The notes: generated from the sequence alone by a model not told the origin. Shown: positions 20,476-32,676, counted from the first letter of the stretch. The stretch is DNA of 39,369 nucleotides from Azolla pinnata (GCA_037176905.1 JBBBWG010031676.1:5158-44526); one strand, 5' to 3'. Numbers and translations are program-made.

Positions 20476-23400
20476 GTGCTTTGTTGAAGCTACCGTGATG
20501 GTTAAGGCTTCTGGGTCCATGCCATTTCTCTACAACCGAGCCTCCATTGTAGCTCCAATCACAGGTCTATCACGCTTGAACTCTTTGTTTCATGCGATTC
20601 ATGCTATTTCAGCAAAGGTAGTTCTTTGTCTTGTCATCGCCATCAGAATGAGATCCTGGCTATGTTTATCTCGAATGTTTTTTGTTTACTGATGCGATAA
20701 TCGAGTTTGCCATTCATTCGTGACGTGCTCAGATGGTTTGCATCAGGATCTGTCGATGGATTAATGTAGCTAGCAAACCACAGAATGAATAGGAGGAGCA
20801 TTTGAACCACAGTATGCCATTCATGAGTGCAAAGGAAATGGAGGAAGTGATAAGTTGCAACCATAGCCTCCAATTTTATCTGTATGCTTCCTGAGGAAGA
20901 GAATCTACTGGCTAACTGTCCCACTAACACTCACACAATGTTCTGGAGCTTTAAAATACTCTTAAGCATTTTTCACTGGAATTAAGGATTCACCTAACAG
21001 TAGTCATCTTTGCATGACTTCCTTTGGCCTTCCGAGACTCAACACTCAAGTTCCATTAGAGTAGACATTATACGGCAAATGTTTCAAATCAGTATACATC
21101 AAGCTTGGAAGGTTGGAACCAAATATTTATACGTTTACTCATCAATTGCGTGATAGTGTGGCTCGGAAAAGAAGATTCTGTTGTCGTCCTCGAGGTGATA
21201 ACTCTAGCTTTTCATCTTGTTCCAGAAATCAAACTAACTTGCTTACTTGATTCTAGTGGGCACTAGCTTTCATCCAGCACACATCTTCATGTTCCAACTT
21301 AATTATGGATCAAAACTCAATCTGTGATGTGTGAATCGTGGCCCTGGTTCTGGAGATACAAACATTACGCTGCAAAAACTGTGCAGGTTGTGGAGGCCAC
21401 ATGGTTCAATGTATCTGGAAAGTTCAAGAAGAATCTTTCTATCTACACAGGAGTTCTTGGTACAGCATTTCTTTGTTTCCGGTCTTACCAGGCAACTGCC
21501 GATCTAGATGATCTTCAGACTTGTAGGGACATAGTAGACAAGTGCTTGGTTGAATCAGCTTCAATGAGACAGTTGGGTTGATATCCTCCATCAGATTTCC
21601 TTCATTCTAGTGCTTTTGCAATGGCTTTATTAATTTGAACAGTTTCTCTTTATGAAATTAATAGGTGCCCTTCCTTTCACATGGGTCCCCCTGGTATTTT
21701 TGCTCTAGGAGTTGTTGCTGCAAAGTGTGCTGGGAGTCAACGTGATATGGAGCAGTATTTGAAACTGCTTACTGAGGTACTGGTTCTAATCGTGTTGGAT
21801 TATTGCTAGAAGCATTCATGTTTAGCATATTGATAACACAGGAGAAATCTATTTAGGTTATAAGGGAGTAAAGTGATGGCAATATTGATGATAGAGAAAA
21901 CATGATATGTCTATGACTGTGGGTGTTGTTCATTAGGTAACACTAAGCCTCCCACAGAAGTGAACCATTCAAAATGTGAAAAGGTAACAATATATGAGGC
22001 AACTTTTCAGATGGATACCATCATACGTTGACATCATGAAATTCCACAAGTGAAGCTTACTTCATCAAGTATTGATCTAACGTTCTATACTTGAATTGTG
22101 AACCATATCTTTGTTACTTAATTGTGATTTTCTTTTTTATTTCTTCCTGTCTTTTAATTAGATGGCATCATCTGCATCGTAAAATGGTGTATTTTCTAAT
22201 ATCTAAAACATATGCTTTGAAGACAATAATCTCTTGGTTTTCTTCTGGGGGATGTGTTTGCATCATATCTATCTAAACCAAGAAGTGAAATTTTTTTATG
22301 TAGTTTGATACCATAGATGGATTACTCTTTTGTTTGTTTGAGAGACATCTATGAATTTCTTGTGAATTATTGAATATCTTGTGATATTTCAGGTTGGAAA
22401 GGAAAGTGCCCTTCAGATGGGTAATGATGATGATAGACCATATGAGCTTCTATACGGAAGTGCTGGTTATCTTTGGGCTACTCTTTTTGTGAATAAGCAA
22501 CTTGGCTATGATGCAGTTTCTGTTTCCACTCTGGTCAGTTATCCTTTATTTGTAATGGACTTTGTGCAATAAATTTGTATCTTAAGATGAAAGATGTTTT
22601 ATCTTGAAGGAAATACACATTTGGCTGTATGTTATGGAATAATAACATGCCCAGGAAGTCAATGCAGCCAGTTTGAGCAAATGAATGTGTGCCTCACGTA
22701 TGAAGGATTAAGAGAATTTGGGGACAAAAACTTCATTAAGCTATTAAACTTTGAAAGATGAATAAAACATTAAAGTAAATGTAATACAGATTGTAGAAGG
22801 AATATGCTTGCATTTACTTTTGGTTGTTACTTATGGTAGTTTCTCGCCTGTAAGAGGAAATAGATTTAAGAGTATTATGGTAATTTTTTGTTTTTGGTAT
22901 GATCCATTAGATTTCTTGCATTGGTTGTCAGTGGTTTGATTGTTTTCCTTCCCTGCTCATTGTAAACATGAAAGCAAGGATTCCAATAATTTCAGGGTAA
23001 CTATGAACAAGCTCTTGGGTTGAAGATCAAGATACCATTTTGTGTATCGACACTTTTGAATTATGAATCCTTACTTGCATTCTATTTTTGCTTCATTTCT
23101 TGTAGAGGCCGATTTTGGATGCAGTCATTGCTAGTGGACGTAAAAAAGGCTCAAAAGCTTGCCCATTAATGTACCATTGGCATGGCAAGGCATACTGGGG
23201 AGCAGCTCATGGGTTGGCCGGAATTATGCATTGTCTTCTACATTTCCCATTATCTAAGGAAGACAAAGAAGCCGTGAAATCTGTTCTCAAGTACATGATC
23301 AAGAACCGATTTGTAGAGTCGAAGAACTATCCTTCACGAATTGAGAACAAAGAGGACAAATTGGTGCAATGGTGCCATGGTGCTCCCGGTGTAGCTCTGA

Positions 23401-24329
23401 CATTATGCAAAGCGGCTGAGGTATGATGGTTAAAATTCTTAGCAAATGCACGGAAGACTCCAATGTTTGATATAACATTTAACATACAAATGAACATAGT
23501 AAGCACTGGGGCTAAGAATGTTGACCTGCTGAACTCAGTGTTTTTTCTGTGATAACTTGGGATTGATTCCAAATCTCTCAGAGTTCCATCTTGTTATTAT
23601 GCATTGCAAACATTCCATTTCATTTGTGGATCCGTTTGGTTTACTGCATCATGTCACCACTTTAGGCATTAATGGTACTGCTTTGTAACTTCTCTAATAC
23701 GCTATTGTTGACAGTGCTAAGCTATATCCGCTCTATGAAATTAAAATTGTGTTTGATAGTGTTAGTTACTAGGATGGGTATGTGGTATAATCGGATCCTA
23801 TGATATGGATGCTTGATCTGATGGACTTTCATGGAAGGCCATAAAGAATACATTGGCTGGAAGGAGTGTTGATTTGGCAGTTTCATATGTTCTGTTCGAG
23901 GACCTTGTTTTTGGTGTTCCTTGGTGTAAAACATTATTACTGTTCTGAACGCACATTATGGATTGTGTTATAATTTGTTTTGGTGTCTAGGTCTTTCCAG
24001 AGGAACGTTTTAAGGAGGCCGCCTTGGAAGCTGGAGACGTAGTTTGGAATCGTGGGTTGGTACGGAAGGTTGGAATATGCCATGGGATTAGTGGCAATGC
24101 ATATACATTTCTCGCTCTTTACCGATTATTAAGCGAGGATGTGCATCTTCATAGGGCAAGGGCTTTCGGGCTGTTTTTACTTGAAAACGCTCGGAGTTAC
24201 ATTGAGGCTAGAAGAATTCATGGAGGAGACCATCCCTACTCCTTGTACGAGGGCCTCGCTGGTATGTGTTGTTTGTGGCTTGACCTTGTTAAACCCAAAG
24301 ATTCGAGGTTTCCTGGGTATGAAATATAG
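20219..24329 (+). CDS. LanC-like protein (GCR2/GCL family)
   Basis: Six exons: 20219-20431, 21387-21571, 21665-21776, 22393-22533, 23106-23420, 23991-24329; 1305 bases, 434 residues against about 410 for Arabidopsis GCR2. It begins MADRCFVNLLPPYPG, like plant LANCLs. Hallmarks: YTGVLGTAFL in exon 2, YELLYGSAGYLWA in exon 4, MYHWHGKAYWGAAHGLAGI in exon 5, WCHGAPGVALTL with C307, and GICHGISGN with C352-H353; these are the three zinc ligands of LanC proteins. It ends FPGYEI. Mammalian LANCLs add glutathione to dehydroamino acids in damaged proteins; the plant relatives were once proposed as ABA receptors, which is disputed. Intron 1 uses a GC donor (GAG/GCAAGC at 20432); an in-frame GT donor at 20501 would add 23 residues. 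The exon 2 donor (ACA/GTTGGG) is weak but is the only one found that keeps phase. FHMGPPG replaces the usual F(I/L)CGxAG. Confidence 0.92.
20443..20475. repeat. (CT)n microsatellite at start of LanC-like intron 1
   Basis: CTCTCT run with one TTT interruption, beginning 11 bases after the inferred GC donor. If the alternative donor at 20501 were used, this repeat would be coding and give a Leu/Ser run, which no plant LANCL I know of carries. Confidence 0.9.
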
Positions 24330-26680
24330 GATTCTTTGCCTGTTGTACATAAAAGCTTTGGTAATGAAATGAATCATTGTAAATGTGAATCGTTCGTTAC
24401 AAGTGGTCGAATTGCTTTGTGTAATATAATGAGCTCAAGAGAAATTAAAAGAATTTGGGTCAATGGGGTAATTGATGCTGATTACAGGTACAATAATCCC
24501 ATGCTAACCCATTTCTGTCACATGATCATTTTGGAATTAAATTTGCATTCTTGGCCTATTTTGATCCTACAACACATCTGTGATCAGTCACACTTGGACC
24601 TCACTCAAGTAAAACCTTCAACAAAGGTAGGCTTCTGATTTCCATTCAACACTTTTACTGGTTCTGTATTTGGAAGCACACTGATGATCTGACAAATCTC
24701 GCAATCGCACACAAGCGACTGATAATGACAGGAGAAATTTGGAGAAGCAAGAGCACATGATTGTAATGCGGCAATGTGCCATATGTATTCGAGTCATAGG
24801 TCTCATCTTCTCGGCAAGTCTTCGGTATACTAATGTTTTGAACCACTTATACTAACAACTTTTTATAATGATTTATGGTTGTCCTAGACTTTACATTTCA
24901 TCTGGATGTGAGAATGATATCCAAACTGGATTCATTCATGGGCGGGTGAAATTCGTCAACGCAAATAAAACAGCAAATAATGAAAACGATCCAGGCAAGT
25001 AGATCATTATCATTTGTAAGTTTGTAGAGAACAGTTTGCTTAGATCTGAGAAAAGGTTCTGTTTCTCTTTGTGAATCAGGAGTCTGTTTGTAGAGGACAG
25101 TTTGCTAGATCTGAGAAAAGGTTCTATTTCTCTTGGTGAATCATGAATCTGTTTAAATCCAAAATTGGACAGTTTCTGAAGCAAGATACACACATGCATA
25201 TGTACAAATGCATATGTATATATACAAATACATATATATAACATAGTAAGTTCCACATACATAGCTAAAGCCTCCTTTACTGTGTAGAGTAAAACGAACA
25301 ATGTAGATGCACCATATGCAAGTTTTCCGAGTTACAATCCGATTACTGCATGTGTGTTGAAATTCGGAGCCAAAAGTTCAGAAGCAGCGGCTCCCCACAG
25401 CATATGATATTTATTTCTGAGCCTTGATTCTAGCCTCAAAAACCTTGATGAATCTATGTATTGGGGGCGTTGCCCATTTGCCCTTAAAGCTTTTGTGAAT
25501 TTGAGAAACCTTTTTCCTGAGAAAGAATAGGGTTCCTTTTTGCTTTTGCTATGCATTGTTTCCCAGGCAAGGATATAGGGATGCCTCATGTTGCTCGCTG
25601 GTCTTTCAGTATTACTTCTCTTGCTGTATGATCGATTAGGGTTTCTGTATACGATTAGGGTTTCCCAGCCTTTCTGTGCCCTTTCCCTCAACATCTCATT
25701 TGCACTGGCTAGCACTTGGGACAAGAACATGTATCTCTGTTCATATGCCCAGAAAAAAGAAGGATATATGCTTCATCTGCCCATCTCCACATTTTATAAT
25801 TTAAGCTTTTGGATTGCATATCATTTGTGGTTTGTAACACAAATTGATCATGGGCAATCGGTGAACATCAGCAACATGGAATAAGATTTCAAATTCCAGA
25901 CACACCAAATCCTGATGCATTCGATCGATTGCAACAGTATTGAGTCGACCAAATCACCAACGGCACTCCCAAAACACTACGAATTTCAAGTTCGCAGTCC
26001 ATATTATAGGTAAACCAAGGCCGAATGATGATTTGAATCAGTTGATCAAAAGTGCTCACAAATACCTGCAAATTTCAGGTGCTTTCTGATGCGGCCCATA
26101 TTAGGTGAATCAAATCTCTCAGAGTAAATGTAATGGCATGAGATACAGATATCAAACTTCGAAATACCCAAAATACTTCAGTCCAGTTTGCTTCATTTCC
26201 TTCAGTTTTTTGTATGATCTTGGGCAATTACATGGACACTTCATTCATGTCTGGCTCATGGGCTGCTCAGTCTGAGGGACAACCAGGAAAATCACAGAGG
26301 CCTACAAGGCTTATAGGTGCATTTGGAGATATAATTAGGAACCCAAAGCACTTGATCTCTGTGACTAAACATTATTCTCAGCTCAAGGACAAAAAGAACA
26401 AAAAAAAAAAAGAGGTCTCCTTTACAAAACATCTTTCCAGATGTTAGAGAGAAAAAAAAAGGTCCCAAAACCATTTTGGATAGCGATGTTTCGTGTCGGG
26501 GAAGCGAAAGAAAAATCAGGTTTCCCTTTCAAACAACTCCAATTCATCCTTTCAAATGATTCTTTTACCTTTGTGAAAACACAGAAAGGCAATACACATA
26601 CAAGTGAGGGGAATGCAGATCCTCCTCTCAAGCTTTCATGGCTTCAGCTTTCATGGCTGGCGTTGCCGAGCTCCGAGTCG
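24330..26680. other. Intergenic region between convergent LanC-like and bHLH genes
   Basis: The LanC-like and bHLH genes converge, so both 3' UTRs should lie here. Apart from a 66-bp tandem duplication at 25021-25150, a TATG/CATA tract at 25185-25240, and two CGATTAGGGTTTC copies at about 25631-25664, nothing was recognised. Open frames are short, overlap on both strands and show no motif. Confidence 0.5.
25021..25150. repeat. 66-bp direct tandem duplication
   Basis: TTTGTAGAGAACAGTTTGC at 25021 is repeated as TTTGTAGAGGACAGTTTGC at 25087. The following AGATCTGAGAAAAGGTTCT is identical in both copies, then a CTCTTNGTGAATCA end. Two copies, few mismatches, so the duplication looks recent. Confidence 0.9.
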
Positions 26681-29600
26681 TTAACTTTTGTCGTGGTTTG
26701 GGACTGCGTTGCTGGTGGTGCTGATGGCATGACCAGCGATAAGCCCTATCGCTTGCATACCAATGGCAAGTTTCTCATTTCCATTTGCATTGCCGTCGAA
26801 GTCTGAGGCGTCGGCTAATGATGCAGGGGAAGCTTGCTGCTGCTGCCTAGCAATGGCAGTGCTGGTGCCAGCAGCAGTGTTGCTGGAGATGGCTGTTGCT
26901 AGAGAGATGGGCATCAAGCAAAGGCCCTTGCTCTGGAGGTACTGCATTGCTGCACCCATGTCCTCGTCCATGAGTTGCGCCACTTGGCGCTCGGCGAATG
27001 CTAGGCCGTCTCGAGATTGCCCTGCTCCACCAGCCCCACCCACATTGGCTTGGGCAAGGTTTGCAGCTATGAAGTTTGCAGCTCCCTACAAAATCCGCCC
27101 AAATAGGCTCTTTGGTTTTCCAGAAAGACATGCAAACACACACCTAGAGACATGGTTTTGCCATGGAGGAAAGACGCATCCAGACATGTTATAATAGGCC
27201 TGTGGCAGAGTTTTTCCATGGGAAAAAAAAACAAAAAAAGAAAGACATATGAACATATAGTATACCTGCAGCAGAGTTTTGCCATTGGAAGGAAGAAAGA
27301 CACATGCAGACATGCCCACACCTGTGGCAGAGTTTTGCCATGGAGAAAAAGACACAGTTACACATGCCTACACTTGTGTGGCAGAGTTTTGCAATGGAAA
27401 AAACAACATATGCAGACATACTGTGNNNNNNNNNNNNNNNNNNNNNNNNNNNNNNNNNNNNNNNNNNNNNNNNNNNNNNNNNNNNNNNNNNNNNNNNNNN
27501 NNNNNNNNNNNNNNNNNNNNNNNNNNNNNNNNNNNNNNNNNNNNNNNNNNNNNNNNNNNNNNNNNNNNNNNNNNNNNNNNNNNNNNNNNNNNNNNNNNNN
27601 NNNNNNNNNNNNNNNNNNNNNNNNNNNNNNNNNNNNNNNNNNNNNNNNNNNNNNNNNNNNNNNNNNNNNNNNNNNNNNNNNNNNNNNNNNNNNNNNNNNN
27701 NNNNNNNNNNNNNNNNNNNNNNNNNNNNNNNNNNNNNNNNNNNNNNNNNNNNNNNNNNNNNNNNNNNNNNNNNNNNNNNNNNNNNNNNNNNNNNNNNNNN
27801 NNNNNNNNNNNNNNNNNNNNNNNNNNNNNNNNNNNNNNNNNNNNNNNNNNNNNNNNNNNNNNNNNNNNNNNNNNNNNNNNNNNNNNNNNNNNNNNNNNNN
27901 NNNNNNNNNNNNNNNNNNNNNNNNNNNNNNNNNNNNNNNNNNNNNNNNNNNNNNNNNNNNNNNNNNNNNNNNNNNNNNNNNNNNNNNNNNNNNNNNNNNN
28001 NNNNNNNNNNNNNNNNNNNNNNNNNNNNNNNNNNNNNNNNNNNNNNNNNNNNNNNNNNNNNNNNNNNNNNNNNNNNNNNNNNNNNNNNNNNNNNNNNNNN
28101 NNNNNNNNNNNNNNNNNNNNNNNNNNNNNNNNNNNNNNNNNNNNNNNNNNNNNNNNNNNNNNNNNNNNNNNNNNNNNNNNNNNNNNNNNNNNNNNNNNNN
28201 NNNNNNNNNNNNNNNNNNNNNNNNNNNNNNNNNNNNNNNNNNNNNNNNNNNNNNNNNNNNNNNNNNNNNNNNNNNNNNNNNNNNNNNNNNNNNNNNNNNN
28301 NACAGCTAATGTTTTTTAGTTTTCGTCAGCATAGAACCGCCATATGTGTTACAAACATATCAGTCTATGCCGAAAGCTTTTTTTCTGTAGTTGTCCAAAT
28401 AGACTTGCCATTATTCAGTGAATATCAGAAATAGTGGAGGTAGCTGCAAAGAGCACATTTTCTTACCTCAACAGGAAGATCAGCCAAAAGAGGAGCAGCG
28501 ACCCCAGAACCACCAAGTCTACACATGCTTAAACACTGTAAGGAAGAAAAGAAGAGCTCGTTTGAGCATTGAATCACATTTGATTTTATGTGATGCCATA
28601 GGTTTCACAGTTCACGAAAATGATGGCAAGGGCTACCTTGACTTGCATTTGTAAAAACTTTACATAGCCAATAATCTCGTCCAGCATTGATGCTTTATCT
28701 GTCTGAGCAAGCCCACATGCACACAAACTCAAGAGCTTGAAGCAACCGAGCTCGTATGTAGAGAAAAATATATCCTTTTTACGCATACATACCTTATTGG
28801 AATCTGGTACCAGCTCTTGAAGAGCCTTCATCCTTTCAGCAATCCTCTCTCTTCGTTTCTGCCACAAACAAATGCATGCTGTTTGTGTTAGTACAAAGAT
28901 ACCTCGGATGGGTTGGTTTTCAATTCAGGGTTGTTTAGCAACTGGTGTGGATTTGTGAAAGCCCATGTGAAAAACGATAATCCTATTGCCACAAACTTCC
29001 TATCATCATACTAACCTAAGTGACACTGCTACCTGGTAACCCTTCCCTAGACCCTAAACCAAAAATGTCATGCTCCTTCCTCTTGTTTCAAACGCTCAGC
29101 AATGCGAATGCTCATAAACAGAGGCTCATACTCCCTGCATCTGATCGTGTGGTTTCAATTGTGTATGAACACCCTACAACAAGAGTAGAGAAAGTGTTTT
29201 ACCCGTTCGGCAATGCTATGAGGATCTGTTGCCTGGCCCCGCCTTGCTCTCACTCGGATCCTGCTCGCACCTCCATTAGCAGCTATTCCAGCTGCATTTT
29301 GGCCCATTAGGGTTCTATCACCTTGGCCTTGTTGCCGCTGAACACCATGGGTCTGCAAAATGGATCAAGGAAAAGATCATCTCAAGATTTTTACGAGCTA
29401 GAGTTCTCACATGCGAGGCATTATCTAGCAACATATTGGTTGGCCATGGAATCAAGGCAGCGATCATCATCTCACAAGTCCTTTTACAAGAGGAAATCTC
29501 CACATACAAAGCATCACCTATCTAGGTATTTGCAGTTGGATCGAGGAAGAGGTCATCATCATCTCACAAGCCTTCACAAGACGAAATTTTGCATAAACAC

Positions 29601-30862
29601 AGCATTAACCTACTAGGGCTTGACCATGGATCAAGGAAGAGATCATCGTCTAACGTGTCTTTACAAAGAAAAGGGTTCCTCCACACACACTTTAAGCATC
29701 ACATGACTCTGTAATGGCAAAAGGATCAAGCGAGAGATCGTCACCTCACGAGTCTTTACGAGACGATGCTTGCATTACCTAGGTAGGTGAAAGACTGAGC
29801 CAAGGGATTCTAAACGGCCGTTTACCATCGGGTGGAAGATCACTTTTGCTCATGTTTCCATCTGATTTCTGGCTCTATATATGAAAACTCTGCAAGGCAA
29901 GATGGTGATTGGAGACAACATGAGTATCAGACTGGAATTTTGTCCATGATCCTTCCATTTAAGGAAATGAAACCAGGTTTCCCAATTTCCAAAACAAAAC
30001 AAAAAAAGCATTTTGCCATGAGAGCAAGATCCTGATCTCTCCTAAATATTCAACATATAGTCAGACATCTAAGCTGAGACCCACCATATCCAGCCGTTTG
30101 GAAATAAGCACTCATTTGGCAGGCTACTCACCTACATTATTAGAGCTTATATGATCACAAGTTCTTGTGGTGCATCATATCCAGGTATCATTTTCATCGA
30201 ATTTTCACCCTCCCCTCCCCACAACTGAGCAACTTGGTTTCCCCCATGTTCTCTCCCAAATCTCCGGCATTATACATTTCCATCCATGTAAAGGAATGTG
30301 TCCACATTCTCTAGGGCATAAAACCAACAGCCAAATCCAAGACACTTCTCTTGATCAATCAGAAAGCCAAATCCATCGATCCAGCAAGAGCACAAGTGCA
30401 TATGAAACAAATGTGCTGTGAAGAGAGATTGATCTATATGTACACTTAGCTACACACACAGAGAGATATTATATGCGTAATTTCGGTACTTACCAAGGGA
30501 TCTCCATCCAGTTCTTCATCCCTGAGAGTCTTCCGACCTAAGTGTAGGTTATTGAGAATCGCCTCGGTGGAGATTGGAGAAGAAGATGCCGTTGCCACTG
30601 TGAAAGGCGGCATGCCCGTATTCAGGAAGCCCATAGATGACGAGGGAGACGAGGAAGAAGAAGAAGAAGAAGATGGGGGAGAAGAGGTAGAAGGATTTCT
30701 GGGCATTGCTGGAATAATGCTCTCTATAAAAGCTTCTTCCCTCCAAGAAGCTGGGGCCCTGAGAAGAGATGAAGGATCCATGGCCATGCTGCCAGCATTC
30801 AGCATCATACCACTATCTCCCCAAGATGGATTGGACAGCATTTGCTCAAATATATCTTCCAT
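26681..30862 (-). CDS. bHLH transcription factor, UNE12/LRL clade
   Basis: Six exons on the minus strand: 30862-30494, 29352-29203, 28858-28793, 28702-28637, 28535-28467, 27085-26681; 1125 bases, 374 residues, all junctions GT-AG and phase 0. Residues 1-123 begin [14 protein letters not shown] and carry a Ser run. The bHLH region starts [18 protein letters not shown] (156-173) and continues [43 protein letters not shown] and LSMCRLGG. H168, E172 and R176 give the H-E-R set that predicts E-box/G-box binding. The last exon has [19 protein letters not shown] and [14 protein letters not shown], diagnostic for the clade that includes Arabidopsis UNE12 and the root-hair LRL factors. Predicted nuclear dimeric factor. 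K174 replaces the Leu usual in this clade. Intron 5 (27086-28466) contains an assembly gap, but the phase is consistent without an extra exon. Confidence 0.93.
27154..27425. repeat. ~55-65-bp minisatellite in last bHLH intron, running into the gap
   Basis: About five imperfect copies of a unit containing GGCAGAGTTTTGCCATGG, an A-rich GAAAGACACATGCAGACAT segment and CACACCTG. Anchors lie at about 27154, 27210, 27276, 27332 and 27386. The array is cut by the N run at 27426. Frames reading FCHGE or SFAME repeats are artefacts of it. Confidence 0.8.
27426..28301. other. Assembly gap (876 N)
   Basis: A run of 876 N inside bHLH intron 5. The odd length suggests an estimated size. It directly abuts the minisatellite at 27154-27425, the likely cause of the gap. 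Confidence 0.98.
29362..29790. repeat. ~90-bp minisatellite in bHLH intron 1, five copies
   Basis: GGATCAAGG (or GGATCGAGG, GGAATCAAGG) followed by AAGAGATCATCATCTCACAAG and TTTACAAGACGAAAT-like sequence recurs at 29362, 29448, 29538, 29628 and 29722, spacing 86-94. It starts only 10 bases from the exon 2 splice acceptor (29353-29354), so the first unit covers the branch-point region on the transcribed strand. Confidence 0.85.
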
Positions 30863-32670
30863 TGGCTTGATGTGCGCGTCGTATCAGTATGCAAGCAAAA
30901 CTCTCTCAAGCACTCTTCATAGCTCAAGAAGCTCAAATCTTGAATCGAAGTGGATCAATCAGCATTTGATCACACACTTGACAGCTCTCTCTTCAGGATC
31001 AAAAAAACAGGGGGGGGGGGAGGGAAGAAGCAAAATGACAGATAAAGAAGAGAAAGGGTTAATGGGCAAGAAACAGATCAATGAAGCATCACAGGGTCAG
31101 ATTGCTCTGCCTCAAAAGCTTAAGAGATCCATCCATCCATGCACAAATTCATGCAGGTAGAGATATGTGCATCCATACATACATTGCCATACACACATTG
31201 TCATACATACACATATAGATTACAGATGTATATATGCAAGAACAGGGCAGAGAGCAAAGATGGGTTTTAAAACCCTCTTATATTACATTGAATTAAGAGC
31301 AATAAGCAGGAAAGATGAAGGAGAAGCTATGGAGCATTTGATGGGGGAGGAGGAGCTATGGCTATGGCGAGTGGCTATTGTGCTATGAGGTTATGGCTAT
31401 GTGGCTATGGCAACAGGCACAGAATGTTGGAACAGATATGAAGACAAAGGGCTTGAGAAACACAGAGAAAGCCAGAAGAAGAAGAAGAAGAAGAAGAAGA
31501 AGAAGAAGAAGAAGATTGTGAATGGGTAAAACTCTGCATCCTTTCTTTTTTTCATCCAATTCTTTTAATTCCCAAAAAAAAATCTAAGACAGAAACGCGT
31601 AGGCGTTGACTTTGACAGGATGGCGGAATTTCATGAAAATGACATTTTCATGCCCAATTTCTTTCAGCCTCAAATTGCATCAAAAGCTTCTGCAAAATGC
31701 ATAAAATAAAAATCTGGGAGAAACAAAGAACCCAAAAAACAAGAAGAAGAAGAAGAAGAAGAAAGCAGCCTGCAAACTGAGTTGATTTCCCTAAACTGAT
31801 TTTCTCAGTCCCAATCAATCAAATTCAATCAGAAAAACTGGCAATCAAACAGGGCAAAATTACCAAAAGAAAAAAACGCCTGAAAATTTTATGAGTTACA
31901 CTTTTTACGCCTAGAAATTACAAATTAGCACCTTCTCTCATCTTCCACTAAAAATTTAACACCCGATTAATTCCATTGGTATAAGGTTGATTGATTTTAT
32001 TGCTAATCGCTTCCCACTAAATGATCCCAATCGATTTCCTTACTGTATTTGATTAACAAAAGCTGGCAAATTTTAGAATATAATTAATTGATTAACACGT
32101 TAATTTGATGTCAATTAATTAATTTGATGCTACTTGAGCTCACAATTAATTGAGTTGGTGTTAATCGATTAATTGAGCGTTAATTTGCAATTTCTAGTCT
32201 TAGTAAGCATTAAAATATAATTTATAATTTTGTTGAGCATTTTTGGTAATTTTCCCAATTAAAGAATATCTGCACACATTCATAGGTATAACGAGTAGTA
32301 AATAGGAGAATTATTTAAATGGAATATTCTTCTTGGGCTGCATAAAAATCAAACACAAAGAAATAAAATACAAGAATTGTACCCACAAAAAAGAATATAT
32401 CGATATATTGTATTATATGTATGATATAAAGATTATATGCATATGCTTTCTCTTAGCTCAAAAGTAAAATCTCACACAAAACAAAGTATTAATTAATGTG
32501 GTGGAAATGACAGAAGCATGCTTATTATTATAAATTTTGCCAAAAAAGCATGCTTTTGCTTATATGCAATAGATTTGGGAAAGCGTGTTTTGATGATTAT
32601 TAATTCTTTTGTGCCATTGAGGGGATAGGATAATGTGAGTGTGATCTAGGCAGTTAAGGCGGGGTTTCAT
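30863..32670. other. bHLH upstream region: leader, promoter and AT-rich tract
   Basis: On the minus strand this is the 5' side of the bHLH gene. It has a G10 run near 31011, CATA microsatellite at 31165-31225, GAA runs, and from about 31900 to 32600 an AT-rich zone dominated by ATTAATTGATTAA words. No gene is recognised. Confidence 0.5.
31474..31515. repeat. (GAA)n microsatellite
   Basis: Fourteen GAA/AGA units without interruption, about 610 bases upstream of the bHLH start codon. On the transcribed strand it reads TTC, like the pyrimidine tract before the Alfin-like gene. A second shorter GAA run lies at 31739-31763. Confidence 0.95.
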
Positions 32671-32676
32671 TGCTTA

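Noticed and set aside
20432..20692. Extension of LanC-like exon 1 to the stop at 20692
   Set aside because: Reads through a CT microsatellite into Leu/Ser sequence and loses the family match, which resumes exactly at 21387.
27152..28434. Open frames of 346-385 codons across the N run
   Set aside because: They are mostly unknown residues; the ends are minisatellite and intron sequence of the bHLH gene.
29362..29790. CRISPR-like array of regularly spaced repeats
   Set aside because: The whole 90-bp unit is repeated, there are no unique spacers, and the host is a plant nuclear intron.
30552..31160. 202-codon plus-strand frame
   Set aside because: It is the antisense of bHLH exon 1; the Glu run mirrors the Ser run of the real protein.
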